Assembly (NCBI GenBank): GCA_030154185.1
Contig: JASKKK010000001.1
Span: 44,306 to 108,305 of the forward strand
From: Desulfuromonadales bacterium
GTDB taxonomy: Bacteria > Desulfobacterota > Desulfuromonadia > Desulfuromonadales > Syntrophotaleaceae
Length of the DNA: 64,000 bases
Direction of reading: 5' to 3'
The position numbers were made by a program, and so were the translations under genes. Of this stretch, positions 20,261 through 28,862 are shown piece by piece. Position 1 is the first letter of the stretch; each line of letters begins with the position of its first letter. A model generated the notes under the pieces. The model saw only the letters and a program-made list of their open reading frames with translations, searched no databases and was not told the origin of the DNA.

Positions 20261-21787
20261 TCAACGCCTCTGCCATCGGAACCAGGTTTTGAAAACCTTT
20301 TCGAGCATGGGTGTCAAACGGCTGCGTTGATAGGTATCCGCCAGTTTGCGCATCATTTCGGCCTGGGTCGGATACGGATGGATGGTTTTGCCGATGGCAC
20401 TCAGCTTGAGTTTTGCTGAAATGGCCAGGGACATTTCGCCGATCATCTCGCCGGCATGCTCGGCGACGATGGTGGCGCCAAGAATTTTGCCGCTGCCTTT
20501 TTTCAGATGAACCCTGGCAAAGCCGTTGGCCTCGCCATCGATGATTCCCCGATCGGTTTCTGTAAGAGGCACGGTCAGGGTGGTAACGGCATGCCCCTGC
20601 CGGGTAGCTTCATGCTCATAAAGGCCTACGTGCGCCACTTCGGGAGACGTGTAGGTAACCCAGGGAATGACCATGCTTTCGGTCGATTGGCGTCCATGAA
20701 ACAGGGCATTGGTCAACAGCATGCGGGCCATGGCATCGGCCGTATGGGTAAACTTGTAAGGAGAGCAGACATCTCCGGCGGCAAAGATGCGGCGGTTGCT
20801 GGTCCGCAGCCTGGGGTCGACCCGTACTCCCGCTTTGGGGTCGAACTCCACTCCGGCTTTTTCAAGCCCAAGGCCAAGGATGTTCGGGGCGCGGCCGACG
20901 GCGACGAGAATTTCGTCCACCACGATTGTGCGGGGCCCTTCGGGGGTATCGATCCGAATGTTTTTTTCATGTCCGTGACGGTTGATCTGCCTGGTGCGGC
21001 AATCGAAATGGATGGTAATCCCCTCATCCAGCAGGGCACGTTCCACAATGGCTGCCGCCTCCCGGTCTTCACGGGGCAGCACGCCGCTGCCATACTCAAG
21101 AATCGTCACCTGGCTGCCGAAACGGGCAAAAGCCTGAGCCAGTTCGCAGCCGATGGGGCCGGCACCGATGACGGCCAGTCGCGGAGGCAGCGTGTCCAGT
21201 CCGAAAACCGTTTCGTTGGTGAGGTAGCCGGTTTCCTCGAGGCCGGGAATGGGCAGCGCCGTGGCACGGGCGCCTGTGCAGATGGCGGCTTTGCGAAACC
21301 GCAGCTGCTTGTCGTTGACGGTGAGAGTATCCGGGGAGGAAAAGGAACCCTCTCCGAAAAAAACGTCTACCCCGAGATCCTGCTGGAACCGCCGGGCGGA
21401 GTCGTGGTGACTGATGGTGGCACGTACCTTTCGCATGTGTTCCATGGCGGATTTGAAATCGGTTCGGATCTTTTCTGTGCCGGTGACTCCGAAACGATAT
21501 GCATGGCGGGCATCGAATGCTGCGCGGCCGCACCGGATAAGTCCCTTTGACGGCACACATCCGAAATTGAGGCAGTCTCCCCCCATATTGAGACGTTCGA
21601 CCAGTGCGACACGGGCACCGAGCCCTGCGGCTCCGGCAGCGGCTACCAATCCTGCGGAGCCGGCACCGATCACCACCAGGTTATAACGGTCGGCAGGTTC
21701 GGGATTCGTCCAGCCGGAAGGATGAACATTGTGCGACAAAATCCGATCGGCGTCGTTGCCGGATGATTTGTCTCGCGTGTTGAACAT
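20261..21787 (-). CDS. MerA-like FAD/NAD(P) disulfide oxidoreductase
   Basis: A 508-residue flavoprotein of the dihydrolipoamide dehydrogenase/mercuric reductase family. It has an FAD-binding GAGSAGLVAAAGAAGLGA at about residue 40, the redox disulfide GGDCLNFGCVPSK, a second nucleotide motif GAGPIGCELAQAFARFG and the C-terminal HPYPTQAEMM with the catalytic His. The vicinal C-terminal cysteines that bind mercury in MerA are missing, and the last 35 residues are basic and aromatic. The substrate is unknown. The N-terminal 30 residues before the FAD domain are extra. Confidence 0.85.
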   Translation of the reverse strand: MFNTRDKSSGNDADRILSHNVHPSGWTNPEPADRYNLVVIGAGSAGLVAAAGAAGLGARVALVERLNMGGDCLNFGCVPSKGLIRCGRAAFDARHAYRFGVTGTEKIRTDFKSAMEHMRKVRATISHHDSARRFQQDLGVDVFFGEGSFSSPDTLTVNDKQLRFRKAAICTGARATALPIPGLEETGYLTNETVFGLDTLPPRLAVIGAGPIGCELAQAFARFGSQVTILEYGSGVLPREDREAAAIVERALLDEGITIHFDCRTRQINRHGHEKNIRIDTPEGPRTIVVDEILVAVGRAPNILGLGLEKAGVEFDPKAGVRVDPRLRTSNRRIFAAGDVCSPYKFTHTADAMARMLLTNALFHGRQSTESMVIPWVTYTSPEVAHVGLYEHEATRQGHAVTTLTVPLTETDRGIIDGEANGFARVHLKKGSGKILGATIVAEHAGEMIGEMSLAISAKLKLSAIGKTIHPYPTQAEMMRKLADTYQRSRLTPMLEKVFKTWFRWQRR

Positions 21788-21800
21788 TGTTTCCCCTTTT

Positions 21801-21920
21801 TTGATGGCGTCGCAAAAAACTCGCCAACTACTGCGTTGCTGCGATTGTCTCGCTGCTTCGACGTACCTAAGTGCGCCTCATTGCTCGACAATCGCGCGCC
21901 TTGCATTTGGCGCTTTTTGC
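21801..21920 (+). repeat. Dispersed repeat, copy 2 (MITE-like)
   Basis: About 120 bases, roughly 90% identical to the reverse complement of 9513-9631. It begins TTGATGGCGTCGCAAAAAAC and ends GGCGCTTTTTGC. The second terminal TTGATG seen in copy 1 is lost here, although GCGAAAGC is kept. It sits 14 bases upstream of the MerA-like gene. No other feature is seen in 21921-22102 apart from a GTGTCC...GGACAC inverted repeat near 22004-22033. Confidence 0.78.
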
Positions 21921-22102
21921 GAAAGCTTCCTTTTGGGGTGCCAAACTGCATGAGCTACGCGCTGTATCCATTGGCGACAGAAATATTCTACGAGAACCGC
22001 GCCGTGTCCATCCGAGGTTTTCGGGCGGACACTAACTGAGTATACTGAATAAGGCCCGGGATTCAATGGGCGGCGGACGGGAAGCTCGGTCGAGGCAGAA
22101 GA

Positions 22103-22606
22103 TCAGCGTTTTTTGCGGCGGAAAAGATCCGTCTTCAGGCTGGAAACGCGGTCGAGGAAAAGAAGGCCGTCGAGATGGTCGATTTCATGCTGCAGTGCGA
22201 CAGCCTCGAATCCGCGGGCACGAATGACCCTTTGCTTTCCTTCGCGGTCGAGAAACTGCACCACAACGCTTTCGGCACGCACGACATTGCCTGTGTAATC
22301 GGGAACGCTCATGCAGCCTTCCCGGGAGACCTTGCGGCCTTCCCGTTCGAGAATTTCCGGATTGACCATGACCAGCAGGCCATGATTGTCGTCGCGTCCG
22401 AGTTTGCTGTGAGATACGTCGACCACCACCACGCGGCGGGGCGCGCCGATCTGCGGGGCGGCCACGCCGACGGAATGACCGGCCGCCACCATGGTGTCGA
22501 TAAGATCCTGTATCAGGGAGTCGATCTCCTCGCCGAGGTGCTCGACCGGAGCACAGATCTTTTTGAGCAAAGGGTGAGGATAGATGAGAACGTCTTTGAC
22601 AGGCAT
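22103..22606 (-). CDS. def: Peptide deformylase
   Basis: A 167-residue metallohydrolase that removes the formyl group from new proteins. All three motifs are present: GVAAPQIG, EGCMSVP (Cys ligand) and QHEIDHLDG (two His ligands and the catalytic Glu). The C-terminus is basic (FRRKKR). It lies 4 bases downstream of the ACT-domain gene, so the two are one operon. Confidence 0.95.
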   Translation of the reverse strand: MPVKDVLIYPHPLLKKICAPVEHLGEEIDSLIQDLIDTMVAAGHSVGVAAPQIGAPRRVVVVDVSHSKLGRDDNHGLLVMVNPEILEREGRKVSREGCMSVPDYTGNVVRAESVVVQFLDREGKQRVIRARGFEAVALQHEIDHLDGLLFLDRVSSLKTDLFRRKKR

Positions 22607-22610
22607 GGTC

Positions 22611-23150
22611 TCAGAGCTCTACGGGGGTTATGGAGCGGATGGCGATGTCGACCTGCAGATCTTTTTTCAGCCGGTCCAGCGCGGAGGAGAGCTCTTCGAT
22701 TTCGAGTCCGGCGGGAAGTACCGCTTCGATCATCATCACGTACACGGGACGTTGCGGAGTGCCGACAAGTTTGGTATTGAGATCGGTAATGTTGATCTGC
22801 ATGTCCCCCAGAATTTTTGCCACGGGGTAAACAATGCCGGGTTTGTCCGATCCGTAAACGGAGATCATGCAGATTTCGCCATCGATTTCCGCTGCGGATT
22901 CCCCGCCGGGCTGCAGCTTGCGCAGGAAAACCGACAGCCCGTCCGCTTCCAAGGGGGCGAAAGAGGTGCCGAATTCTTCGTTGCTTTGCATTTTCGGATG
23001 GGAAAGAATCAGGATCATGGCGAACTGCCCGCCCAGGATGGTGCAGCTCGAATCGGCGATATTGCAGCCCAGACGATAGAGGATTTCCGTAACTTTGGCG
23101 ACGATACCGGGACGGTCCCGGCCGATAATGGTCAGGGCAAAATGAGTCAT
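22611..23150 (-). CDS. GcvR-like protein with two ACT domains
   Basis: A 179-residue protein with two tandem ACT domains (about residues 4-75 and 92-165); IIGRDRPGIVAKVTEILY and GSDKPGIVYPVAKIL mark their starts. It resembles the glycine cleavage repressor GcvR, which binds glycine and acts with GcvA. No gcv operon lies in the window apart from the odd GcvH-like protein. It is co-transcribed with def. Confidence 0.78.
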   Translation of the reverse strand: MTHFALTIIGRDRPGIVAKVTEILYRLGCNIADSSCTILGGQFAMILILSHPKMQSNEEFGTSFAPLEADGLSVFLRKLQPGGESAAEIDGEICMISVYGSDKPGIVYPVAKILGDMQINITDLNTKLVGTPQRPVYVMMIEAVLPAGLEIEELSSALDRLKKDLQVDIAIRSITPVEL

Positions 23151-23243
23151 GAATGAAAGTCCCCCAGATAATGATCCGATTGAATACTGAAGTTTTTTCT
23201 ACCATGGCCGGCTCGAAATTGCCAGCGCATTCAAGGAAAGCCT

Positions 23244-23567
23244 ATGACGATGAACAAGCGTGACCTGGAAATAACCTTTTTCAAAGCCGGCGGACCGGGC
23301 GGACAGCATCGGAATAAAACCGAAACGGCCGTGCGTATTCACCACCGTCCAAGTGGTCTTACCGTGACCGCTTCCGAACAGCGCTCACGTCAGGCCAATA
23401 TCGAAAAAGCGCTCGAGCGTCTTGCTGAAAAGCTTGCCGCATTGCGGCGCAAACCGCGTCGCCGTATTCCCACCAGGCCCGGCAAGGCTGCAAAGGAGCG
23501 GCGTCTGGCTGCCAAGCGGTTACGTTCCGAACGCAAGCGCCGGCGGAGGCCGGTGGATCCGGATTGA
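23244..23567 (+). CDS. GGQ-domain peptide release factor-like protein
   Basis: A 107-residue protein with only the class I release factor catalytic domain. The key motif is KAGGPGGQHRNKTETAVR, where GGQ releases nascent peptide from tRNA. The tail is strongly basic, as in ribosome rescue factors of the ArfB/YaeJ type, although the region between is shorter. Its likely role is rescue of stalled ribosomes or a related hydrolase. It is a single gene. Confidence 0.8.
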   Translation: MTMNKRDLEITFFKAGGPGGQHRNKTETAVRIHHRPSGLTVTASEQRSRQANIEKALERLAEKLAALRRKPRRRIPTRPGKAAKERRLAAKRLRSERKRRRRPVDPD

Positions 23568-23587
23568 TCAAAGTGCCTGCCGCTGTC

Positions 23588-24418
23588 TCAGGCGGATCGT
23601 ATCAGCGGGCAGGCTTCCGGAACAAAAGGATTTGTGCGCACCGCCAGGGAGTAGAGAAACGGATAATGGGTCTGGAGGTGCTCGACATAATGGAGCCATT
23701 GGTTCGCCGCCAGTTGGTAAAAGCGGCGCACGTCACCGGCAAGATGCTCCCGGTCGCTTTCCGGCAGATGGGAGAGATCCTGGCGGAACTGGAGCTCCTC
23801 TTTCAGGTGCAGGGTTGCGATGAGAAGGTCGGTGAAGGCCTCGTGTTCCAGCAGATAAGGGCTCTCCATCAATCGCACCAGCATGGGCCCCTGGGATTCA
23901 AGCTGTGTTCGGAGTGAGCGCAGATCGAGGTTGTTGTGCCGGATAGCGAAATCGTGCGATTCCAGCCTCTGTCGGGCGCGATCGAAGTCCTTTGACGACC
24001 AGTTCGCATCGATGGCGAGCGAGTTCTGCAGAAACACGCTCTGTTGATCCGCGCGCACGCCGTGGGTCAGCAGTTCGCAGCCCGCTTCGCTGAAAAACAG
24101 TCCCACGATCATTTGCAGCTTCTGTTGTCGCGTCTGGTATTCACGGCGATTGAGAAACACTTCCGTGGCGGTTGCCAGGGTGCTGACGAAAGTTCCCACG
24201 CCGGTGACAATCAGGATGACCGCCAGCGCCTTGCCGGCAGGGGTCGCAGGGGATATGTCTCCATAGCCGACGGTGGCGATGGTGACGATGGTGAAGTAGA
24301 TGGCGTCGATAGCCGACAGGTGCTCGGCGAACATGAAACCGATGGTGCCCAAAACAAGGACAAAACCGAATATGGCCAGGTAGATGCGCAGGCGAATGCG
24401 CTCCTTGGCAGCGTGCAT
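23588..24418 (-). CDS. Two-helix potassium channel with soluble C-terminal domain
   Basis: A 276-residue ion channel. TM1 is at about residues 12-32, the pore loop carries the K+ selectivity filter TVGYGD, and TM2 is at about 66-90. The C-terminal 185 residues are soluble, helical and charged; they show no RCK Rossmann motif that I can see, so the gating domain is unusual or short. It lies 39 bases after ctaB on the same strand and may be read through from the oxidase operon. Confidence 0.83.
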   Translation of the reverse strand: MHAAKERIRLRIYLAIFGFVLVLGTIGFMFAEHLSAIDAIYFTIVTIATVGYGDISPATPAGKALAVILIVTGVGTFVSTLATATEVFLNRREYQTRQQKLQMIVGLFFSEAGCELLTHGVRADQQSVFLQNSLAIDANWSSKDFDRARQRLESHDFAIRHNNLDLRSLRTQLESQGPMLVRLMESPYLLEHEAFTDLLIATLHLKEELQFRQDLSHLPESDREHLAGDVRRFYQLAANQWLHYVEHLQTHYPFLYSLAVRTNPFVPEACPLIRSA

Positions 24419-24457
24419 GACTTCCCTCTCTTTGAACGGTTCTTTTCGACTACTCGA

Positions 24458-25289
24458 TCAATACAGCAGCAGCAGAATCATCAATGCGCCCAGGTAGAAG
24501 ACTCCGGTGCCGCCTTGCCATCCAGCCACCGGATGGCGCTCTTGCTTCCGGCGGTGGGTAATCAAAACCGCCAGTGGCCAGGCCGCCAGTCCTAAAACCA
24601 TCCAGCGTATCGTAGGCGTGCCGGGGATCAGAAGGGCCGGGATCGCCAGGGTAGCGGTTGTCAATGCCGAAATCCATACAAAAATCAATTGCCGCAAGCG
24701 TGGAGGGGGAAGTCGGTGCAGTTCCGGGAAGAGACCGGCGCGGTGCAGATCCCGACGATCGCGCAACAGGATGTGCCAGCTGTGGGGGATCTGCCAGAGG
24801 AGCATCAGGCCGGAGAAGATGGCCAGGCGGGGGGATTGCCAGCTGCCGCCGCCCGCCAGCCAGCCGATGACCGGCGGCAGAGCTCCGCACAGCGATCCGG
24901 GCAGCAGGGCCAGCATGGTGTGGCGTTTCAAGGGGGTGTAGATCAGGTGGTAAAGGGGAAAGACACTCAGGGTGAGCCAACCGCAGCGACCGTCAAGAAC
25001 GGTCAGTAGCAGAATCCCCGCCAGCGCTGACAGAAGCCCCGCCCCCCAGGGCGATCCTCGGGCTCAGGCGACCGCAGGCCAGAGGTCTGTGACGGGTGCG
25101 AACCATCAGGGCGTCTATGTGTCGTTCCTGCCATTGATTGAGAATCGTTGCCCCGGTCGCGGCCAGCATTATTCCTGTCGCGAGCCATGCCATCCGCGGG
25201 CCCGGGGCGCCACCGGCGGCCAGGTAGCCGACCAGCGCCGATATGGCCACGGCACTGCACAGGGACGGGCGCAGCAGAGCGCGGATCAT
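24458..25289 (-). pseudogene. ctaB: Haem O synthase (protohaem farnesyltransferase), frameshifted
   Basis: This enzyme farnesylates haem B to haem O, the precursor of haem A for the caa3 oxidase. The N-terminal half reads from 25289 with NQWQERHIDALM and RTRHRPLACGRLS, the prenyltransferase signature, then runs off frame and stops at 24993. The C-terminal half continues in another frame to 24458 with YTPLKRHTM, LLWQIPHSWHILL and more. Removing one base from the G/C run at 25037-25047 restores one frame of 276 residues. It is either a real mutation or a sequencing error. The start overlaps coxB (ATGA). Confidence 0.85.
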
Positions 25290-26227
25290 GGTCGCCGCTC
25301 TCCGGATGTCGATGTTTTGTCAGTCTGCAGCAGGAAATCGATGAGCAGTTGCAGATCCTGTTCACTGATTTTGTCGCGAAAGGACGGCATGACGGCGGGA
25401 TATCCCTGAACGATCTCACTTTGCGGGTCGAGGATGCTGCGTTTGAGGTACTCACGGTTTACGATTGCCGATTTTTCAGCTTCGCCGGCAAGTTGCACTT
25501 TCTCTCCTTCGGCAAGTCGCGCGAAGCTCGGCCCGATCCGGGGGGTCCCGTCCAGGGAATGGCAGGCCAGGCAGCCGTATTGCTCGAGCAGTTGTCGGCT
25601 TTTAGCCGTTCCGGCTGCTTCCTGAGGGGTTTGCAGCCAGCTGTCGAACTCGTCGGCAGGCAGAACTTCGACCGTGGTGATCATGCTGGCGTGAGCGAGA
25701 CCGCAATATTCGGTGCAGAACAGATCGAAGGATCCGCTTTCGGGGGCTCGGAACCAGACGTGAGTCGTCATGCCCGGCACGGCGTCCTTTTTAATTCGGA
25801 AGGCCGGAATGTAAAGACTGTGCAGTACGTCTTCGGAAACGATGGCAATGCGCACCGCTTTTCCGGCCGGGACCACCAGTTTCGAACTGGTGCGACCGCC
25901 GGGGTAAACGAAACTCCAGGACCATTGACGGGCGACCGCCTTGATCGGCAGGGCGTCGGAAGGCACGTTGGTCAGGGACAGATACCCCTGCCACCCGTAC
26001 CAGAACATGCTCAAAACGATCAGGGTGGGGATGAGGGTCCAGGTGATCTCCAGCCACAGACAGGAACTGGGGATATCCTTCGGTTTCGTTTGCCGGCTGC
26101 GATGAAAGCGGATGATGAAGAACACCATGACCGCCGTAATCAGGATCAGCAAGGCCAGGCTGATGCCGAAAATGTAAAGGAAAACCTTGTCCACCGCTTC
26201 GGTGGTATCAAGCCAGGTTGGGGTCAC
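25286..26227 (-). CDS. coxB: Cytochrome c oxidase subunit II with fused cytochrome c (caa3 type)
   Basis: A 313-residue subunit. Two N-terminal helices (about residues 17-40 and 57-77) precede a cupredoxin domain with the dinuclear CuA site (CTEYCGLAHASM near residue 175, plus an upstream His in EDVLHS). A class I cytochrome c domain follows (about 215-300) with haem motif CLACH and a Met ligand in YPAVMPSF. The fusion defines a caa3 oxidase, which takes electrons directly from a cytochrome or ACIII. Confidence 0.95.
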   Translation of the reverse strand: MTPTWLDTTEAVDKVFLYIFGISLALLILITAVMVFFIIRFHRSRQTKPKDIPSSCLWLEITWTLIPTLIVLSMFWYGWQGYLSLTNVPSDALPIKAVARQWSWSFVYPGGRTSSKLVVPAGKAVRIAIVSEDVLHSLYIPAFRIKKDAVPGMTTHVWFRAPESGSFDLFCTEYCGLAHASMITTVEVLPADEFDSWLQTPQEAAGTAKSRQLLEQYGCLACHSLDGTPRIGPSFARLAEGEKVQLAGEAEKSAIVNREYLKRSILDPQSEIVQGYPAVMPSFRDKISEQDLQLLIDFLLQTDKTSTSGERRP

Positions 26228-26236
26228 GTAAACCTC

Positions 26237-26509
26237 TCAGCGATAAAGGACATCGAAAAAGGTAAGACCGATAAAGGTCGCCAGCGTCGCCAGGGTAACC
26301 AGCAACGAGATTTTGATTACCCGTCCTTCCTTTTTTAAATGCATGAAAAAAAGTGTTACGAGGGTCGCTTTAGCGGTGGCGATGCCGAGGGCGGCCCATA
26401 TGTTTGCTGCACCCAGGTGGATTCGCGAAATGCCCACCGTAGCTGCTGTGAGCAGCAGCAACAGACCCCAGATCCCGATCAGTTGTCTCATGCTGCCGGT
26501 ATGTTGCAT
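26237..26509 (-). CDS. coxD: Cytochrome c oxidase subunit IV-like protein
   Basis: A 90-residue protein with three membrane helices and the family segment TLVTLFFMHLKKE, typical of the small prokaryotic subunit IV. It lies between coxC and coxB. The start is uncertain: ATG at 26509 or GTG at 26521, the latter with a GGGGGA site close upstream. Longer frames to 26785 overlap coxC and lack family similarity. Confidence 0.8.
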   Translation of the reverse strand: MQHTGSMRQLIGIWGLLLLLTAATVGISRIHLGAANIWAALGIATAKATLVTLFFMHLKKEGRVIKISLLVTLATLATFIGLTFFDVLYR

Positions 26510-26621
26510 GTCGTCGTGCACGTTTCCCCCATTTATTTCGATCCGTCTGAGTGTTCCATCCAGATAGATGTGGTGGTTGAAGGTGCTCCACCTCCGGCTT
26601 GAGCGAGGCAAGCATGTGTCT

Positions 26622-27227
26622 TTAAAGCAGCAGGTAGTACAGCGGAAAGATGAAGATCCAGATGATATCCACCAGATGCCAATACAGAGCGCCGTTTTCC
26701 AGCACGGTTGGCGATGCCCCGTTAATGCGGTCGCAACGCACCAGAGCCAAAATCCACGCCAGGAGCACCCCGCCGATGATGACATGCAGACCGTGCAGCC
26801 CGGTGGTCAAATAGTAAAGGCCGAAAAAAACGTCCCGGCCGGGCGGTGCCTGCTGCAAGGTTGCGGAGCCGGGATAGAGGTCGTGCTGGAACTTGGCGTG
26901 CCATTCGAAGCCTTTATTGACCAGGAACAACAGGGCGGCCAGCAGAGTAAATCCGAGAAGGCTTTCGCAAAGGCGCCGCCGGTTGCGCCGCAAGGCTTCC
27001 AGAGCCAGAGCTACGGTCATACTGCTGGTCAGAAGCAGAACGGTATTGACGGTGCCGAATGCCACACTGAGTTCACGGCCGCCGGCGGCGAATTGCAGCG
27101 GGTAACGTTGCAGGTAGACGGCAAAAAGGACAAACAGACCGCCGAACAGCAGGAGTTCCGAAAACAGGAACAGCCACATGCCCAACTTTGCGCCTTCCGC
27201 ATCATGATGTTGTGCTGTTGAATTCAT
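26622..27227 (-). CDS. coxC: Cytochrome c oxidase subunit III
   Basis: A 201-residue, five-helix form of subunit III. Family segments include KLGMWLFLFSELLLFGG at residue 14, YYLTTGLHGLHVIIGG near residue 140 and YWHLVDIIWIFIFPLYY at the end. It stabilises subunit I in the membrane. It overlaps coxA by four bases. Confidence 0.94.
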   Translation of the reverse strand: MNSTAQHHDAEGAKLGMWLFLFSELLLFGGLFVLFAVYLQRYPLQFAAGGRELSVAFGTVNTVLLLTSSMTVALALEALRRNRRRLCESLLGFTLLAALLFLVNKGFEWHAKFQHDLYPGSATLQQAPPGRDVFFGLYYLTTGLHGLHVIIGGVLLAWILALVRCDRINGASPTVLENGALYWHLVDIIWIFIFPLYYLLL

Positions 27228-28855
27228 GGCTCTCCGGCTTGTTCGAGGTCATAGGGGCCGTGGGTAACCGTTGGCAGTACGGCGAAATTTTCCGGCGGCG
27301 GCGGCGAGTCTACCGTCCATTCGAGGGTGGCCGCTTCCCAGGGATTGGCTCCGATATGCTTACCGCGGCGCAGGGCGATCAGCAGGTTTACCGCCATGAA
27401 CAACAGGCCCAGCGCCAGGACCCATGAACCGTAAGTGGCCAGGCGATTGAGCTGGGCGAATTGAGGCAGGTAGTCGTAATAGCGGCGCGGCATGCCCCGC
27501 AGGCCGACCAGCAGCATGGAAAAATAGAGCAGGTTGAAACCGCAGATCATGATGCCCCAGGCCCAGGCAGCCCGCTTTTCATTGAACATGCGGCCGAATA
27601 TTTTCGGGAACCAGTAGTGCAGCGCTCCGAAAAAGGCGAAGGCGGTACCGCCGAACATGACATAGTGAAAATGTCCGACCACGAAATGGGTATCGTGAAC
27701 ATGGACGTCGGTGGCTGCCGATCCCAGTACCAGACCGGAAAGCCCGCCGATAGAAAACAGCACCAGGAAAGTCAACGCATACAGCATGGGCGCGTCGAGG
27801 CGGATCGATCCGCCGTACAGGGTCGCCACCCAGTTGAAGACCTTGACGGCAGACGGTATGGCGACGATAAAGGTCAGCAGGGAGAAAACCAGAATGGCGG
27901 TGTCGCTCATGCCGCTGACGAACATGTGATGCCCCCATACCAGGGAGCCGGCCGCGGCGATGCCGATGCTCGAGGCGACGATGGCCTTGTAGCCGAAGAT
28001 CGGGCGGCGGGCAAAAACCGGAATAATCTCCGATATGACGCCCATGGCCGGCAGTACCATGATGTAGACGGCCGGATGGGAGTAGATCCAGAACAGGTGC
28101 TGGTACATGAGCGGATCGCCGCCGCGGGCGGCATCGAACAACCCCAGTCCGAGAATGCGTTCGGCCAGGATCAGCACTAGGGTGATGCCGAGGATCGGTG
28201 TGGCCAATACCTGGACCCAGGCCGTGGCGTAGAGGGACCAGACGAAAAGCGGCAGGCGGGTCCAGGTCATGCCGGGGGCGCGCAGCCGGTGAATGGTGGT
28301 GATGAAATTGAGGCCGGTCAGGATGGAAGAAAAGCCGAGGATAAAGACGGCGAACACCGCCAGCGAGACGTTGGTGGTGGTTTCGCCGGAAAACGGCAGG
28401 TAAAAGGTCCAGCCCGTATCGGGAGGGCCGCCGCCGCCCGCCAGAGAGGATAAAGCCATGATGGCGCCGATGATGTAGAGCCACCACGAGAGGAGGTTCA
28501 GCCGCGGAAAAGCCACGTCGCGCGCACCGATCTGCAAAGGGAGCATGATGTTGCCGAAGGCGGCCGGAATGCCCGGGATGATAAACAGGAAGATCATCAC
28601 CACGCCGTGGAGGGTGAACAGGGCGTTATAGGTGTCGGGGCCGACAATGGTGCGACCGGGAGCGATCAGCTCGAGGCGTATCAGCAGGCCGAGGGTTACG
28701 CCGATGGCGAAGAATGTGGAGATGGAATAAAGGTAGAGCAGGCCGATGCGTTTGTGGTCGGTAGAAAAAATCCATTCGAACAGGGATGGCTGTTCTCCCG
28801 TCGATTCCAGAAAGCCGCGCCTGAAGAATTCTCCCATTCGGATGACCTTTCCCAT
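27224..28855 (-). CDS. coxA: Cytochrome c oxidase subunit I, A2-type haem-copper oxidase
   Basis: A 543-residue catalytic subunit that reduces oxygen to water and pumps protons. Twelve helices are expected. WIYSHPAVYIMVLPAMG holds the CuB histidine and shows the YSHPAV motif, so the usual Glu of the D channel is replaced; this defines the A2 subtype known from Rhodothermus caa3. WGHHMFVSG holds the CuB His pair and VGHFHYVMFGG the haem ligands. GAGGAAAGC precedes the first ATG; MGEFFRRG at 28837 is an alternative start. Confidence 0.96.
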   Translation of the reverse strand: MGKVIRMGEFFRRGFLESTGEQPSLFEWIFSTDHKRIGLLYLYSISTFFAIGVTLGLLIRLELIAPGRTIVGPDTYNALFTLHGVVMIFLFIIPGIPAAFGNIMLPLQIGARDVAFPRLNLLSWWLYIIGAIMALSSLAGGGGPPDTGWTFYLPFSGETTTNVSLAVFAVFILGFSSILTGLNFITTIHRLRAPGMTWTRLPLFVWSLYATAWVQVLATPILGITLVLILAERILGLGLFDAARGGDPLMYQHLFWIYSHPAVYIMVLPAMGVISEIIPVFARRPIFGYKAIVASSIGIAAAGSLVWGHHMFVSGMSDTAILVFSLLTFIVAIPSAVKVFNWVATLYGGSIRLDAPMLYALTFLVLFSIGGLSGLVLGSAATDVHVHDTHFVVGHFHYVMFGGTAFAFFGALHYWFPKIFGRMFNEKRAAWAWGIMICGFNLLYFSMLLVGLRGMPRRYYDYLPQFAQLNRLATYGSWVLALGLLFMAVNLLIALRRGKHIGANPWEAATLEWTVDSPPPPENFAVLPTVTHGPYDLEQAGEP

Positions 28856-28862
28856 GCTTTCC

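Noticed and set aside
20261..21787. Mercuric reductase as a mercury resistance gene
   Set aside because: The C-terminal cysteine pair and the N-terminal metal-binding domain are missing, and no merR, merT or merP lies nearby.
24993..25289. Independent 98-residue membrane protein after coxB
   Set aside because: Its first 85 residues are the N-terminal half of haem O synthase; the last 15 are out-of-frame read-through. It is better explained as one frameshifted ctaB gene.
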